A stretch of DNA of 64,000 bases from DTYU01 sp040756575 (GCA_040756575.1 JBFLYP010000003.1:62001-126000); one strand, 5' to 3'. Shown: positions 8,115 to 15,902, counted from the stretch's first letter. Numbers and translations: made by a program. The notes: generated by a model from the letters alone, not told the origin.

Positions 8115-9515
8115 CGATTTAGCCTCCTTTTCCGTACCTGCCGCCTTCTTTTTTTCTGGTACCCCGCTCATAACCTTAGGCTCTCCTTTTTTGCGCGCCT
8201 CGAAGAAGCGTCTTGCAACCTGCGGGAACAATGCGTACGATAAAACGTCTTCTTCGGAGGTTGCCAAATCTTTGATCTCCTCCCTTAGTTTTTCCAAAGC
8301 GGGTGCAAGTAAATCCGCAGGCCGACAGGTAATTGGTTCACGGTCGGCCAGTGCCTTCTTCTGTACGTCCGGGTCTATCGGGGCTGGCGGCCGTCCATAG
8401 TAGCCCTGAATATACCGGCGCACCTCCTCGGGAATAAGCTTATACCGTTCCCCGATCAAAACGTTCAGGACAGCCTGCGTTCCTACAATTTGACTGGTCG
8501 GCGTTACCAGCGGCGGATACCCGAGTTCTTCGCGCACCCGCGGAATCTCATCCAGGACATCCTGGAGCCGGTGGATGGCCTTTTGCTCTTGAAGCTGCGT
8601 AACTAAATTAGAGATCATCCCGCCCGGCACCTGGTGGTCGAATACCCTCATGTCGTGAATGCGTGTGACCCCGCGTTCAAATCCGCGCTTTTTCCGGATT
8701 TCCTCAAAGTATTGGGCAATTTCAAAGAGCTTCCGGATACTTAGGCCCGTGTCGTATGGAGTGCCTTTAAGCGCACGGGCAACGGTTTCGACCGGGGGCT
8801 GGGAGGCACCAAACGCCAGCGGTACAGACGCTGTGTCGATAACGTCTACGCCGGCCTCGGCGGCTTTGAGATACGCGCCGACCGACATCCCGCCGATGTA
8901 GTGGCAGTGAAGCTGTACCGGTATCGAAAGCTCCCTCTTGAATAAACTAACCAGTTCGTAAGCATGGTAAGGAGCCATCATCCCGGCCATGTCCTTAATG
9001 CATATCGAATCAGCCCCCAGGTCTGCTAACTTCTTCGCACTTTCCAGGTAATGCTCGGTAGTATGAACCGGACTGAGGGTATAAACGACCGTAGCCTGTA
9101 CGTGCGCACCGGCCTCCTTAGCAACTTTCATCGTAAACTCAAGGTTGCGGATGTCGTTCAAGGCATCAAAAATACGAATAATGTCCACACCGTTCTCCAC
9201 AGCCTTTTTTACAAAGGCTTCCGCAATGTCATCGGGGTAATGGCTGTACCCCACGAGGGACTGCCCCCGTAAAAGCATCTGTAAGGGGGTTCTCTTAACC
9301 CTCTTTTTTAGCTCTCGTAAGCGCTCCCACGGGTCCTCATAAAGGTACCTTAGGCAGACGTCGAACGTGGCGCCGCCCCAAACCTCCAGCGAATGATAGC
9401 CTATATCGTCGATCTCCGCAGCTATGGGCAGCATGTCCTCCGTCCGCATCCGGGTTGCCCAGAGGCTCTGGTGCCCGTCACGCAATGTAGTGTCCGTTAC
9501 CCTTACCGGCCGCAT
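7671..9515 (-). CDS. Carboxyltransferase (OadA/PycB/5S type) fused to biotin carboxyl carrier domain
   Basis: The 614-residue protein joins two normally separate parts. Residues 1 to about 450 form a carboxyltransferase TIM barrel with VTDTTLRDGHQSLWATRMR, the LLRGQSLVGYSHYPDD segment, catalytic-lysine ICIKDMAGMM and metal-binding LHCHYIGGMS. After a KKKAAGTEKEAKS linker, residues 468-614 are a fatty-acid-type BCCP with an AccB-like N-terminus (MNIKEIRELLKLLEES) and biotinyl lysine in EAMKLMN near residue 577. Substrate (pyruvate, oxaloacetate or methylmalonyl-CoA) cannot be told from sequence. The ATG at 9515 has GGGGGG six bases upstream; another ATG lies two codons earlier. Confidence 0.88.
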   Translation of the reverse strand: MRPVRVTDTTLRDGHQSLWATRMRTEDMLPIAAEIDDIGYHSLEVWGGATFDVCLRYLYEDPWERLRELKKRVKRTPLQMLLRGQSLVGYSHYPDDIAEAFVKKAVENGVDIIRIFDALNDIRNLEFTMKVAKEAGAHVQATVVYTLSPVHTTEHYLESAKKLADLGADSICIKDMAGMMAPYHAYELVSLFKRELSIPVQLHCHYIGGMSVGAYLKAAEAGVDVIDTASVPLAFGASQPPVETVARALKGTPYDTGLSIRKLFEIAQYFEEIRKKRGFERGVTRIHDMRVFDHQVPGGMISNLVTQLQEQKAIHRLQDVLDEIPRVREELGYPPLVTPTSQIVGTQAVLNVLIGERYKLIPEEVRRYIQGYYGRPPAPIDPDVQKKALADREPITCRPADLLAPALEKLREEIKDLATSEEDVLSYALFPQVARRFFEARKKGEPKVMSGVPEKKKAAGTEKEAKSMNIKEIRELLKLLEESNVTEFSLETAGTKLTIRKGSLPASTRDASVREQAAAEAAVKEETPSVAAEDLYTVQSPMVGTFYRAPSPDSPPYVEVGDKVEKGKVLCIVEAMKLMNEIQSEVAGEVVEILVENGHPVEYGQPLFLIREAK

Positions 9516-9521
9516 CCGCAT

Positions 9522-9867
9522 CCCCCCAATCCATCAAAACAACCCAAAATAATGTATCATAGATGGCAATCATCTACAGACCTGACAACCTTGTCTCAGC
9601 CGCGGCAAAAACCTGGTGATAATTATATCCCAAAGAGAAGTCCTTGGGAATAGAGGCATCGCAAGTATACAATAAACGTTTTCACATACCTAAAACCTGT
9701 CGCCTTCCGCCGTTGAAAGCCCGCCCACATTCTGGAACCGGTTAACGGACCGTTCCGCGGTATAAGCGAGATGAGGGCGGCCTGTTTATAACTCATACCG
9801 CCCGGCCGGGGACCTGGTTTGCGGGCGGAGCCCGCCGACATGGTGCGTTCTTGTCCATGGTACAGTT
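9522..9867 (-). other. Intergenic region between spoIIIAH and the acc operon
   Basis: This 346-base stretch has no convincing gene. On the minus strand it contains a GC-rich hairpin, GCGGGC-TCC-GCCCGC (9821-9835), soon after spoIIIAH that lacks a T-run, and then an A+T-rich segment with a promoter-like TATAAT for the acc operon. An 82-codon minus-strand frame here has no family features and I do not call it. Confidence 0.6.
9622..9651 (-). promoter_or_regulatory. Candidate acc operon promoter with overlapping inverted repeat
   Basis: On the minus strand a perfect TATAAT (9622-9627) lies 17 bases from TTCCCA, a 4/6 match to the -35 consensus. The spacer is flanked by an inverted repeat, TCCCAA at 9644-9649 and TTGGGA at 9628-9633 (sense orientation), with ten bases between. 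That position would suit an operator. No regulator is identified. Confidence 0.4.
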
Positions 9868-10398
9868 TCACTCGCGTCCAAGAATCATCACCTGTTCTTG
9901 TGCCATACCCAGGCTGTGGTAGACGAGAGCTGTAACGGTTGCAGTAACCTCCGGGGTGACCTTACCCGGGACAATCACCGTTACCCCCTGGTCTTCTATG
10001 GCAACGACGGCGTCTCTAAAACCCTTCGCCCGCAAGAGATTTTCAACCATAGCCTCTTTTTCTGTTTGCGACACGAGGTTGATCACCTTTTCTTGCGCCT
10101 GCGTCCGGATACTGTCACTGGTGGTTGCCGTGACAGCAATCTCCTGCAACAGTTCTATCTGTCTGCTGCGCTTTACCTCACGGTCGATGCGGTAATCCAC
10201 GAAAAATTCGTCGGTATCGCTTGGCGGCTGCAGATGAGATGAAACGCTTACCGGATACAATGTCTGGATTACCGACCCCGCCTTCTGCCCCCGAACCGCC
10301 CGATGGTTTCCACACGCCGCGATAAAAATTCCAGCCGTAAAAAGCATTATCAGGATCCCGAGCATAATCCGCCTGCTCACAACGATAAACCGAGCCAT
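9868..10398 (-). CDS. spoIIIAH: Stage III sporulation protein AH
   Basis: SpoIIIAH is the mother-cell membrane protein whose extracellular YscJ/FliF-like domain binds forespore SpoIIQ, forming the feeding channel. The 176 residues have one N-terminal membrane helix (about residues 8-29), a linker, and a C-terminal domain with DEFFVDYRIDREVKRSRQIELL, KEAMVENLLRAKGF and a VTVIVPGKVTPEVTATVTALV ending. The ATG at 10398 is preferred because AAGGAG lies eight bases upstream; the in-frame GTG at 10407 abuts that SD. It is the last spoIIIA gene. Confidence 0.92.
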   Translation of the reverse strand: MARFIVVSRRIMLGILIMLFTAGIFIAACGNHRAVRGQKAGSVIQTLYPVSVSSHLQPPSDTDEFFVDYRIDREVKRSRQIELLQEIAVTATTSDSIRTQAQEKVINLVSQTEKEAMVENLLRAKGFRDAVVAIEDQGVTVIVPGKVTPEVTATVTALVYHSLGMAQEQVMILGRE

Positions 10399-10443
10399 CT
10401 TTCCCACTCCTTGAAGTTGAACGGTTACACACGGGTATTATAA

Positions 10444-11082
10444 TCAGTACCCGGATCCCTTTGCCTGCGGGCCGACCCCCGTTTGCGGCTGCCGCGGCAA
10501 TACCAGTATTCTGTGAGCCTCAACACCTAACGCCACCTGTGCGGCGCGAAAAATTTGCGCCCTTACCACCGGGTCGGCGGCTCCGTCCGCCACTATAAGC
10601 ACCCCTAAGATCCGTGGAGCTTCTTCCCTTACTATAACGGCCTTTTCCCGCTGGCCATCCTGAACCACAACAACTTCTCCGTTAGTTGTGTCTTCCGACG
10701 TGGTCCTGGTAGCACCGGCCTTTTCCTTCTCCTGGGTAACCCTCTTACCGGTGCTGGTGTTCACAGCATACTCCGTCTTAGTCGAACCGGCAAGGCGCAC
10801 ACTGACCTCAACCGAGCCCGCGTCCCTAACGCTCTGAATCACCTCTTTAACCCGTTGCGCAAGGTGTTTCTCCTCTTGTTTTATACCCGAAACCGCTTCC
10901 GCCTCCCCGGGTACGCCGCTGTCGGCAACGCTTTCGGTGTTAACCGGTGCGCTGCCTCCAGTACCGCCGAGTATCAGCAGAAAGATGCCGACAACCGTCA
11001 GCAGGCCGAGTTTGATCCAGTATTCCGGCTTCTTTCCAAACGCGCTGTTCTTTCCGAAAAGCGACCCGATCAAGCCTTTCAT
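10444..11082 (-). CDS. spoIIIAG: Stage III sporulation protein AG
   Basis: SpoIIIAG forms a large ring of the SpoIIIA-SpoIIQ channel. The 212-residue product has a short N-terminus, one membrane helix near residues 20-38 (LGLLTVVGIFLLILGG), an acidic linker, then a ring-building domain with HLAQRVKEVIQSVRDAGSVEVSVRLAGS and a conserved end PRILGVLIVADGAADPVVRAQIFRAAQVALGVEAHRILVLP. The ATG at 11082 follows GGAGGTG at standard spacing; the open frame upstream to 11118 lacks an SD. Confidence 0.92.
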   Translation of the reverse strand: MKGLIGSLFGKNSAFGKKPEYWIKLGLLTVVGIFLLILGGTGGSAPVNTESVADSGVPGEAEAVSGIKQEEKHLAQRVKEVIQSVRDAGSVEVSVRLAGSTKTEYAVNTSTGKRVTQEKEKAGATRTTSEDTTNGEVVVVQDGQREKAVIVREEAPRILGVLIVADGAADPVVRAQIFRAAQVALGVEAHRILVLPRQPQTGVGPQAKGSGY

Positions 11083-11127
11083 TTTACACACCTCCGTTCG
11101 AACCATTCCAGGGTTCACATCCCGGAA

Positions 11128-11643
11128 CTAAGGCACAGCGACAAGAACCCTTTCGTGCGGCAGGTTATAAAAATCCGCAATGGCGCCTATCGCTTTTTCC
11201 GCTCCGGCTGAATCCCCGGCTGCCGCCGATGGGTCAAGGTGTAACCTGATTTCTGTCAGCCGCGGGTATTTGCCGCCGCTGTCATCGACAACCACCTCCA
11301 CTTCCGCCACATCAAGCCCGGCAAGATGGGCCAGGGCTTTAACCTGACGCGCCAGGCCGCCCCGGTATGCATCGACGACCCGCTTCGCATACTCCGCTTG
11401 AAATTCGCTCTGCCCGGTGTTCGTAAACCCGGGCGGCTTGTCTACCGTTACCCGCGGTACCGGTGGGATACCCGTGCGGTCAAACAAGCCTACCAGTACC
11501 TGCAGGACCGCTAATATAACAAGGATGCCGATAACCATCCGGACATACCGGCGCATTTCGCCAACCGGGATCAATAGCTCGAGAAAGGCCGCCATTACCA
11601 CGATTATAATAAGGTTACGGACAAGGAGACCTATTTTTTCCAT
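11128..11643 (-). CDS. spoIIIAF: Stage III sporulation protein AF
   Basis: A 171-residue membrane protein of the SpoIIIA channel. Two hydrophobic helices at the N-terminus (LIIIVVMAAFLELLIPVG, then VRMVIGILVILAVLQVLVGLF) are separated by the conserved EMRRYVRMV. A soluble C-terminal domain ends with IADFYNLPHERVLVAVP. It lies 12 bases after spoIIIAE, and spoIIIAG follows after 45 bases. Function is known only as essential for sigma-G activity in the engulfed forespore of Bacillus. Confidence 0.9.
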   Translation of the reverse strand: MEKIGLLVRNLIIIVVMAAFLELLIPVGEMRRYVRMVIGILVILAVLQVLVGLFDRTGIPPVPRVTVDKPPGFTNTGQSEFQAEYAKRVVDAYRGGLARQVKALAHLAGLDVAEVEVVVDDSGGKYPRLTEIRLHLDPSAAAGDSAGAEKAIGAIADFYNLPHERVLVAVP

Positions 11644-11655
11644 TCCCGGTTCACC

Positions 11656-12834
11656 TCACCGCAACATCGTTGTCAAGTAGCCGAGCCCGACGATAACGCC
11701 AACCGCGAAAAAACTGAGCAAGCCGACCGTTGCTACCACTGCGAAAATCCCTAAAAGCCCGTTGCCCACTCCATCCAAAGATGCCCCCACGCGTCCCTCG
11801 AGGGGCTGAACCATAGCACCCGCAAGTTTAAAAAGTAAACTTAGCGCACATATTTTAACTGCCGGGAAGGCAACCGCAAAGAATATCAGCACCATTCCCG
11901 CGATACCGACAGCGCTTTTTAGGAGAAGCGAGGTGCCTACCACCGCTTCAAACGCGTCCGCTAACATTCCTCCTACAACCGGCACAAAGGCTCCGGTGGC
12001 GTATTTCGCTGTCCGCAACGCTATTCCGGCAGACGCCGCGCCGGCCACACCTTGGACCGTCAGCACACCCAAAAAAACCGTTGATAATACGCCTAAGAGA
12101 GCCAGTCCCAGGTTCCGGAAGAGCGCTGACAGGCGCGATACTTCGAAACCCTCGCTTAACCGGTCGATCAGGCTGAGAATCACGCCGAACGTTATGAGCG
12201 GAAGGACGGCGTTTTTTATTAGTGTTCCTATTACCGCCAGCGTTGTAAGAATAGCCGGATGCAGTATTGCTGCAGTCGTAAGACCGCCTGCAGCTGCTAA
12301 TAAGGTCAGCAATACAGGCAGCAGCGCCTGAACGAACGAGACCATTCCGTCCACTGCCTCGCGCCCGGTGTCAATCGCCAAGCCCAGCGCGGTCACCACC
12401 GTTCCCGCAAGGACAAGGAAACCGGCGTAGAATGCTATTTGGGATGTCGAGCCGCGTTCAAAGGCCGTACTGAACTGCTGAAGTATTGCGAGTATGATGG
12501 CAAGTATTAGGATTTTGCCGAGCAGCACGCCCCCGCCCCACACCTCGCCCCAGAAACAGCGACCAAGCATCCCCATCACTGCCGCCGGAGTGAGTTTTAC
12601 ATCGCCGTGTAAGACGTCAAGGACCAACTGGCGGAAACTGAGCCCCGGAGCCCAGTCCCGTATTTCCTCAGTAAACCGGGTGGCCTCTTTTTCCACGCGC
12701 TCCAGGTTAAGCTTCTCCAGCTCGCCTGCTGGATCGATTTCAAGGCCGGGCGTTTGGGCCGAGGCGGCTGCCGGCAGATCAAAGGCCGCCATTAAAAGCA
12801 GTGCCAATGCGAAAAACAGCGCCCCATGCTTCAT
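11656..12834 (-). CDS. spoIIIAE: Stage III sporulation protein AE
   Basis: The largest SpoIIIA membrane protein, 392 residues. It has a signal-like N-terminus (LFFALALLLMAAFDLPAAASA), a soluble stretch, then about seven or eight hydrophobic helices. These include the conserved ILAIILAILQQFSTAF and GVAGAASAGIALRTAKYATGAFVPVVGGMLADAFEAVVGTS blocks. It is thought to form part of the membrane pore of the mother cell-forespore channel. Its start is two bases from the stop of spoIIIAD, consistent with translational coupling. Confidence 0.92.
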   Translation of the reverse strand: MKHGALFFALALLLMAAFDLPAAASAQTPGLEIDPAGELEKLNLERVEKEATRFTEEIRDWAPGLSFRQLVLDVLHGDVKLTPAAVMGMLGRCFWGEVWGGGVLLGKILILAIILAILQQFSTAFERGSTSQIAFYAGFLVLAGTVVTALGLAIDTGREAVDGMVSFVQALLPVLLTLLAAAGGLTTAAILHPAILTTLAVIGTLIKNAVLPLITFGVILSLIDRLSEGFEVSRLSALFRNLGLALLGVLSTVFLGVLTVQGVAGAASAGIALRTAKYATGAFVPVVGGMLADAFEAVVGTSLLLKSAVGIAGMVLIFFAVAFPAVKICALSLLFKLAGAMVQPLEGRVGASLDGVGNGLLGIFAVVATVGLLSFFAVGVIVGLGYLTTMLR

Positions 12835-12835
12835 C

Positions 12836-13234
12836 TCACGTCACCAGTTTTACCAGAAGATCGAGCAGCGCTATAATGATCGGCAGCGCGAGCACAAGGA
12901 TCAGCACTTTTGCTGCAAACTCAACCTTTGCCGCTAAAGCTCCTTCCCCGGCGTCCCTGCACATCTGCGCCCCGAAATCCCCGATGTAAGCAATGCCCAC
13001 GATCTTCAGGATGGTATCTAAATATACCATGTTCAAGCCGGCCTTTCCCGCCACACCGTCCAGTACTCTGATCACTGCTCCTATCTTGCCGAGAAAGGCG
13101 AGAAAAATCACGAGCCCGGCGGCCACCCCCACCGCAAGCGCAAGCTCCGGTTTCTCACGCCGCAACACGAGCGCCATGATGGCCGCAACGAGTGCAAACC
13201 CGACAACCCGGAGTATTTCCATCCATTTCACCAT
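12836..13234 (-). CDS. spoIIIAD: Stage III sporulation protein AD
   Basis: A 132-residue protein with four hydrophobic helices. It begins EILRVVGFALVAAIMALVLRREKPE and has the conserved ILKIVGIAYIGDFGAQMCRDAGEGALAAKVEFAAKVLIL. It is homologous to SpoIIIAC plus an extra half and is part of the channel's membrane platform. Two ATGs are possible; the first (13234) is eight bases past the spoIIIAC stop, and the second, four codons on, matches the usual family start. Neither has a strong SD. Confidence 0.92.
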   Translation of the reverse strand: MVKWMEILRVVGFALVAAIMALVLRREKPELALAVGVAAGLVIFLAFLGKIGAVIRVLDGVAGKAGLNMVYLDTILKIVGIAYIGDFGAQMCRDAGEGALAAKVEFAAKVLILVLALPIIIALLDLLVKLVT

Positions 13235-13241
13235 CCGGTTT

Positions 13242-13442
13242 TTAGCTTAGTTTAAAAACGGACTGCACCTCGCTGAAAAGCAGGCCCAAAAGCTGTACCA
13301 CCCAGATCAGCACGATCCCGACACCGGCCAAGGTGGCAAGGTGAGCCAGATCCTCTTTACCGGCGTGCTTCAGCATCGCATGTAAAACCGCTGTGAGGAT
13401 GCCTACCCCTGCAATTTTGAAGATTAGGTCGATATTGTTCAT
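13242..13442 (-). CDS. spoIIIAC: Stage III sporulation protein AC
   Basis: A 66-residue, two-helix membrane protein with the characteristic IDLIFKIAGVGILTAVLHAMLKHAGKEDLAHLATLAGVGIVL. It sits in the SpoIIIA platform with SpoIIIAD. Its Shine-Dalgarno GGAGG (eight bases before the ATG) lies inside the end of composite repeat copy B, which separates it from spoIIIAB by 266 bases. In Bacillus these two genes are nearly adjacent, so the spacing is unusual. Confidence 0.93.
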   Translation of the reverse strand: MNNIDLIFKIAGVGILTAVLHAMLKHAGKEDLAHLATLAGVGIVLIWVVQLLGLLFSEVQSVFKLS

Positions 13443-13450
13443 AGGGCTTC

Positions 13451-13662
13451 CTCCGAGAATGCGTTCTTTTTCCGTGGGGCGCGGCGATGAGCCGCGTTCC
13501 GTTTATGTTACTCTTCTGCATCTAAGTGACCAGCTGACGGGTCTAATCGCCCCATTTTCATCCTTATAACCATTCCTTTCGCTGCGCTCAAGGCACAAAA
13601 CGTTATGAAAATGTTTTTCAGATTTCGTGGTACCGCTTGACAGCGGCATGGGGGACTCCTTA
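13451..13662 (-). repeat. Composite intra-operon repeat, copy B (spoIIIAB/spoIIIAC), short form
   Basis: This copy runs on the plus strand from CCTCCGAGAATGCGTTC and GTGGGGCGCGGCGATGAG straight into CCGCGTTCCGTTTATG, without the hairpin and CACTTCTCAC module of the other copies. It therefore looks like an unoccupied or deleted version. After CCCCATTTTCA it has about 60 extra bases forming a CATTTTCAT/ATGAAAATG inverted repeat. It then shares GATTTCGTGG, a CCGCTTGACAGCGG hairpin and GGGGGACTCCTT with copy A. Its end provides the GGAGG of spoIIIAC. Confidence 0.85.
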
Positions 13663-13708
13663 ACGAATATAGAACTTAGCCAGATTTGAATGGTTGGATA
13701 CCAGACGA

Positions 13709-14227
13709 TTAATAAAGCAGTATCGCGAGTGCCGCGCCCGTTCCGAATCCCAGGAATTTATAAAGGCGTTCATACCGCACAGCATCCGCCTCGGCCGACG
13801 TGGCAGCAGCTTTTATCCGCTCGATGGCAAGGGAAATATGCTGGGCTTGTTCTTCTCTGCAAGAGTTGCCGAGGGCTGTACCAAGAGCCCGCAATACCTC
13901 GGCGTCTTCCTCCCGCAACGCTAAGGTGTGACCGGTCTCCGCAAGCGCCTCGGACCAGGCTCGCGCCGCCGTCGTGCCTTGGAAGTTTTTCAGATGAAAT
14001 GCCGCGGCGTTAAAAAAGGGGGACACCGCAGGGTCCGCCCGCCTCGCCACTTCAGTTAAAGCCTCCGGCAAAGGCGTAGCCGCGTAACTGATTTCGGTTT
14101 TCAGCAAAAGCAGTGCGGCCGTCAAGGACTTCAGCTCCCGCGGGCGCCGGGCGTAAAACCCTCCTAACTGCATACCCGTAACGGTTCCCGCGAAAACCAC
14201 AATTAAAGCCCCGATCATTTTCAACAC
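13709..14227 (-). CDS. spoIIIAB: Stage III sporulation protein AB
   Basis: The 172-residue protein has an N-terminal membrane helix (MIGALIVVFAGTVTGMQLG), then a soluble domain with the GspF-like pattern RRPRELKSLTAALLLLKTEISYAATPLPEAL and LREEDAEVLRALGTALG. It ends with a hydrophobic helix, YKFLGFGTGAALAILLY. It is the inner platform protein paired with the SpoIIIAA ATPase. The frame is open to 14350, overlapping spoIIIAA, but GGAGG lies nine bases before the GTG at 14227. That gives the normal family length. Confidence 0.9.
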   Translation of the reverse strand: MLKMIGALIVVFAGTVTGMQLGGFYARRPRELKSLTAALLLLKTEISYAATPLPEALTEVARRADPAVSPFFNAAAFHLKNFQGTTAARAWSEALAETGHTLALREEDAEVLRALGTALGNSCREEQAQHISLAIERIKAAATSAEADAVRYERLYKFLGFGTGAALAILLY

Positions 14228-14249
14228 CGCTGTACCCCTCCGACAGTAA

Positions 14250-15218
14250 TTACCGCAGCCGCTTTCCCGTGCCGTCAAGCACGGCAGCCACCCTCCCGGG
14301 CTTTTCCCGCCGTGCAAGCAGAATAAATCTTTCGACCACCCCGAGCGCAAAGAGGTACCGAAAGAACGGACGGTTTTTCAGTTCTTCCAGACTTGTGGCA
14401 TGTGCGGTTGCGACAACCTTCACCCCGGCGTTCAAGGCGTCTTCGACCGCCCGGGCATCCTCGGCACGCCCGATTTCATCGGTCGCAACCACGTCGGGGC
14501 CAAAGGCTCTTACCATCAGCCTTATCCCCTCGGCCTTGGGGCAGGCGTCCAGCACATCGGTTCTCGCACCGATCCCGAGCTGGGGCACCCCCTGAAAACA
14601 CGCCGCCAATTCAGAACGCTCGTCCACCAGACCGACGGTTACCCCCGGGAAGTCGAGCGCAGGCACCCCGTCAGAAAGCTGGCGCACCAGGTCGCGCAGA
14701 AAGGTAGTCTTTCCGGCACGAGGGGGTGAAAGGATGAGCGTATGGCAGACCCGGGGCGGCGAACCCGTAATAACGTAAGGAAGCACTCCGTCGGCCGCAC
14801 CGCGCACCTCCCGGGCGACGCGCAGGTTAAGGCCGCTGATGTACTTGAGCGTATGTATACGGCCCCTTTCCAGCACCGCTCTGCCGGTCAGACCGAGGCG
14901 GTGCCCGCCCTGAAGCGTGATATAACCGCTGCGCACTTCCTCTTCGAACGCATAGAGTGAAGCGCCGCTGGCAACATTCAGTATGTTGTTTATTTCTTCA
15001 AGTGTAACCTGATACGCCTCTCCGGGGTGCTTGACCAGGGATCCGCTCGGGGACACAAAGAAGTCCTCCCGTGTCAACCTTAATAGAAGAGGTCTTTGGG
15101 CTTTGAGCCTGACTTCTTCCACCTCCTCCCAGACCCTAAGCCGGCCGAGAAGGTCCCTCAAAGTAGGCGGAAATAAACGCAGCAGTGTTTCTTTAGGGTA
15201 GAACTCCTTATCGGCCAC
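14250..15218 (-). CDS. spoIIIAA: Stage III sporulation protein AA, secretion-type ATPase
   Basis: SpoIIIAA is the cytoplasmic ATPase of the SpoIIIA-SpoIIQ channel, related to type II/IV secretion ATPases. The 322-residue product shows family blocks EVRLKAQRPLLL and YAFEEEVRSGYITLQGGHRLGLTGRAV, then the Walker A LSPPRAGKTTFLRDL around residue 170, VGLVDERSELAACFQG, the Walker B-like DVVATDEIGR and VVATAHATS. It is the first gene of the operon and is preceded by a sigma-E-like promoter. Confidence 0.94.
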   Translation of the reverse strand: MADKEFYPKETLLRLFPPTLRDLLGRLRVWEEVEEVRLKAQRPLLLRLTREDFFVSPSGSLVKHPGEAYQVTLEEINNILNVASGASLYAFEEEVRSGYITLQGGHRLGLTGRAVLERGRIHTLKYISGLNLRVAREVRGAADGVLPYVITGSPPRVCHTLILSPPRAGKTTFLRDLVRQLSDGVPALDFPGVTVGLVDERSELAACFQGVPQLGIGARTDVLDACPKAEGIRLMVRAFGPDVVATDEIGRAEDARAVEDALNAGVKVVATAHATSLEELKNRPFFRYLFALGVVERFILLARREKPGRVAAVLDGTGKRLR

Positions 15219-15241
15219 GGGTTTGTCCCCCTCCCGAAATA

Positions 15242-15269
15242 AGGTTATGCAAGGGGGGTAAGTTTATGC
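15242..15269 (-). promoter_or_regulatory. Candidate sigma-E promoter for spoIIIA operon
   Basis: On the minus strand GCATAAA (15263-15269) and CATAACCT (15242-15249) are separated by 13 bases. They lie about 25-50 bases before the spoIIIAA ATG. They resemble the sigma-E consensus (KMATATT and CATACAHT) at 5/7 and 6/8 positions. The spoIIIA operon is a known sigma-E target in Bacillus, which supports the match. Confidence 0.45.
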
Positions 15270-15290
15270 CAACCGGTTGACGGGCAAGAG

Positions 15291-15316
15291 AAAAAGGGTT
15301 CCTCCGCGGAACCCTT
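15291..15316 (-). terminator. Intrinsic terminator after the CD1247-domain gene
   Basis: Minus-strand stem AAGGGTTCC / GGAACCCTT with a five-base loop is followed by a T-run (15291-15295). It lies 25 bases after the stop of the upstream gene and separates it from spoIIIA. Confidence 0.8.
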
Positions 15317-15340
15317 CTCGCAACCCAACTCCGCATACGG

Positions 15341-15685
15341 TCAAAAAACGTCCATATTCGGAGCTATTGTTTCCGGTGTCTCCAACAGACCGGGGTTGCC
15401 GCCCTGTCGTGCCTGCTCCTTTTGAGAATCGCTGTCTTCTATCCCTTCCTCTTCATCCTCCGCACCGAAAACCGCTGTTTCAACAGCGTAAAGATCCTCA
15501 TCTAACGCCTGCACATACTCCTCCATGTCATCCTGGGCCTCCCGCAGTTCGTCAAGCCTTTCGGCAAAGTCGTTCAAGACCTTTACGATTTCGCTTAAGA
15601 GGCGCATTTCCCTGGAGTCGTTGTCGGTGCCGAGACCTGACAGCAATCCCTTCACATAAGCCGCCTGCGCACGCATGTTAGCCAT
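15341..15685 (-). CDS. CD1247 N-terminal-domain protein, coiled-coil
   Basis: A 114-residue acidic protein. The first 70 residues (MRAQAAYVKGLLSGLGTDNDSREMRLLSEIVKVLNDFAERLDELREAQDDMEEYVQALDEDLYAVE) match the CD1247 N-terminal domain common in spore-forming Clostridia. That domain is a helical, probably coiled-coil, domain of unknown function. The C-terminus is Glu/Asp/Gln-rich and low in complexity. The ATG at 15685 has AGGTGG close upstream; the earlier ATG at 15712 has no SD. Its position just before spoIIIA is suggestive, but its own terminator makes it a separate unit. Confidence 0.75.
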   Translation of the reverse strand: MANMRAQAAYVKGLLSGLGTDNDSREMRLLSEIVKVLNDFAERLDELREAQDDMEEYVQALDEDLYAVETAVFGAEDEEEGIEDSDSQKEQARQGGNPGLLETPETIAPNMDVF

Positions 15686-15837
15686 TCCTGCCACCTCTGT
15701 GATTGAACTCATTAAAATACTCAGCGAAAAGTAGTATTGTCAGGAGTGCGGCTTTTTAATGCAAAACAACGGCGATCACATCCTTATTTATATAAGATAA
15801 GGCCTCGGCGCAGCAGCAAAAGGAACCCGCCCGTCAA

Positions 15838-15860
15838 TAAAAAGGCCGGTGGTCACCGGC
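15838..15860 (-). terminator. Intrinsic terminator after the PilX-like gene
   Basis: Minus-strand GCCGGTG / CACCGGC stem with a tight loop is followed by TTTTTATT. It lies 43 bases beyond the stop codon. Confidence 0.75.
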
Positions 15861-15902
15861 TGTATGAATCACATAAATTTTCAAAGCCTTAATTATAGAT
15901 TA

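Noticed and set aside
9623..9871. 82-codon minus-strand frame between spoIIIAH and the acc fusion
   Set aside because: No ribosome-binding site, no domain features, and it runs across the candidate acc promoter.
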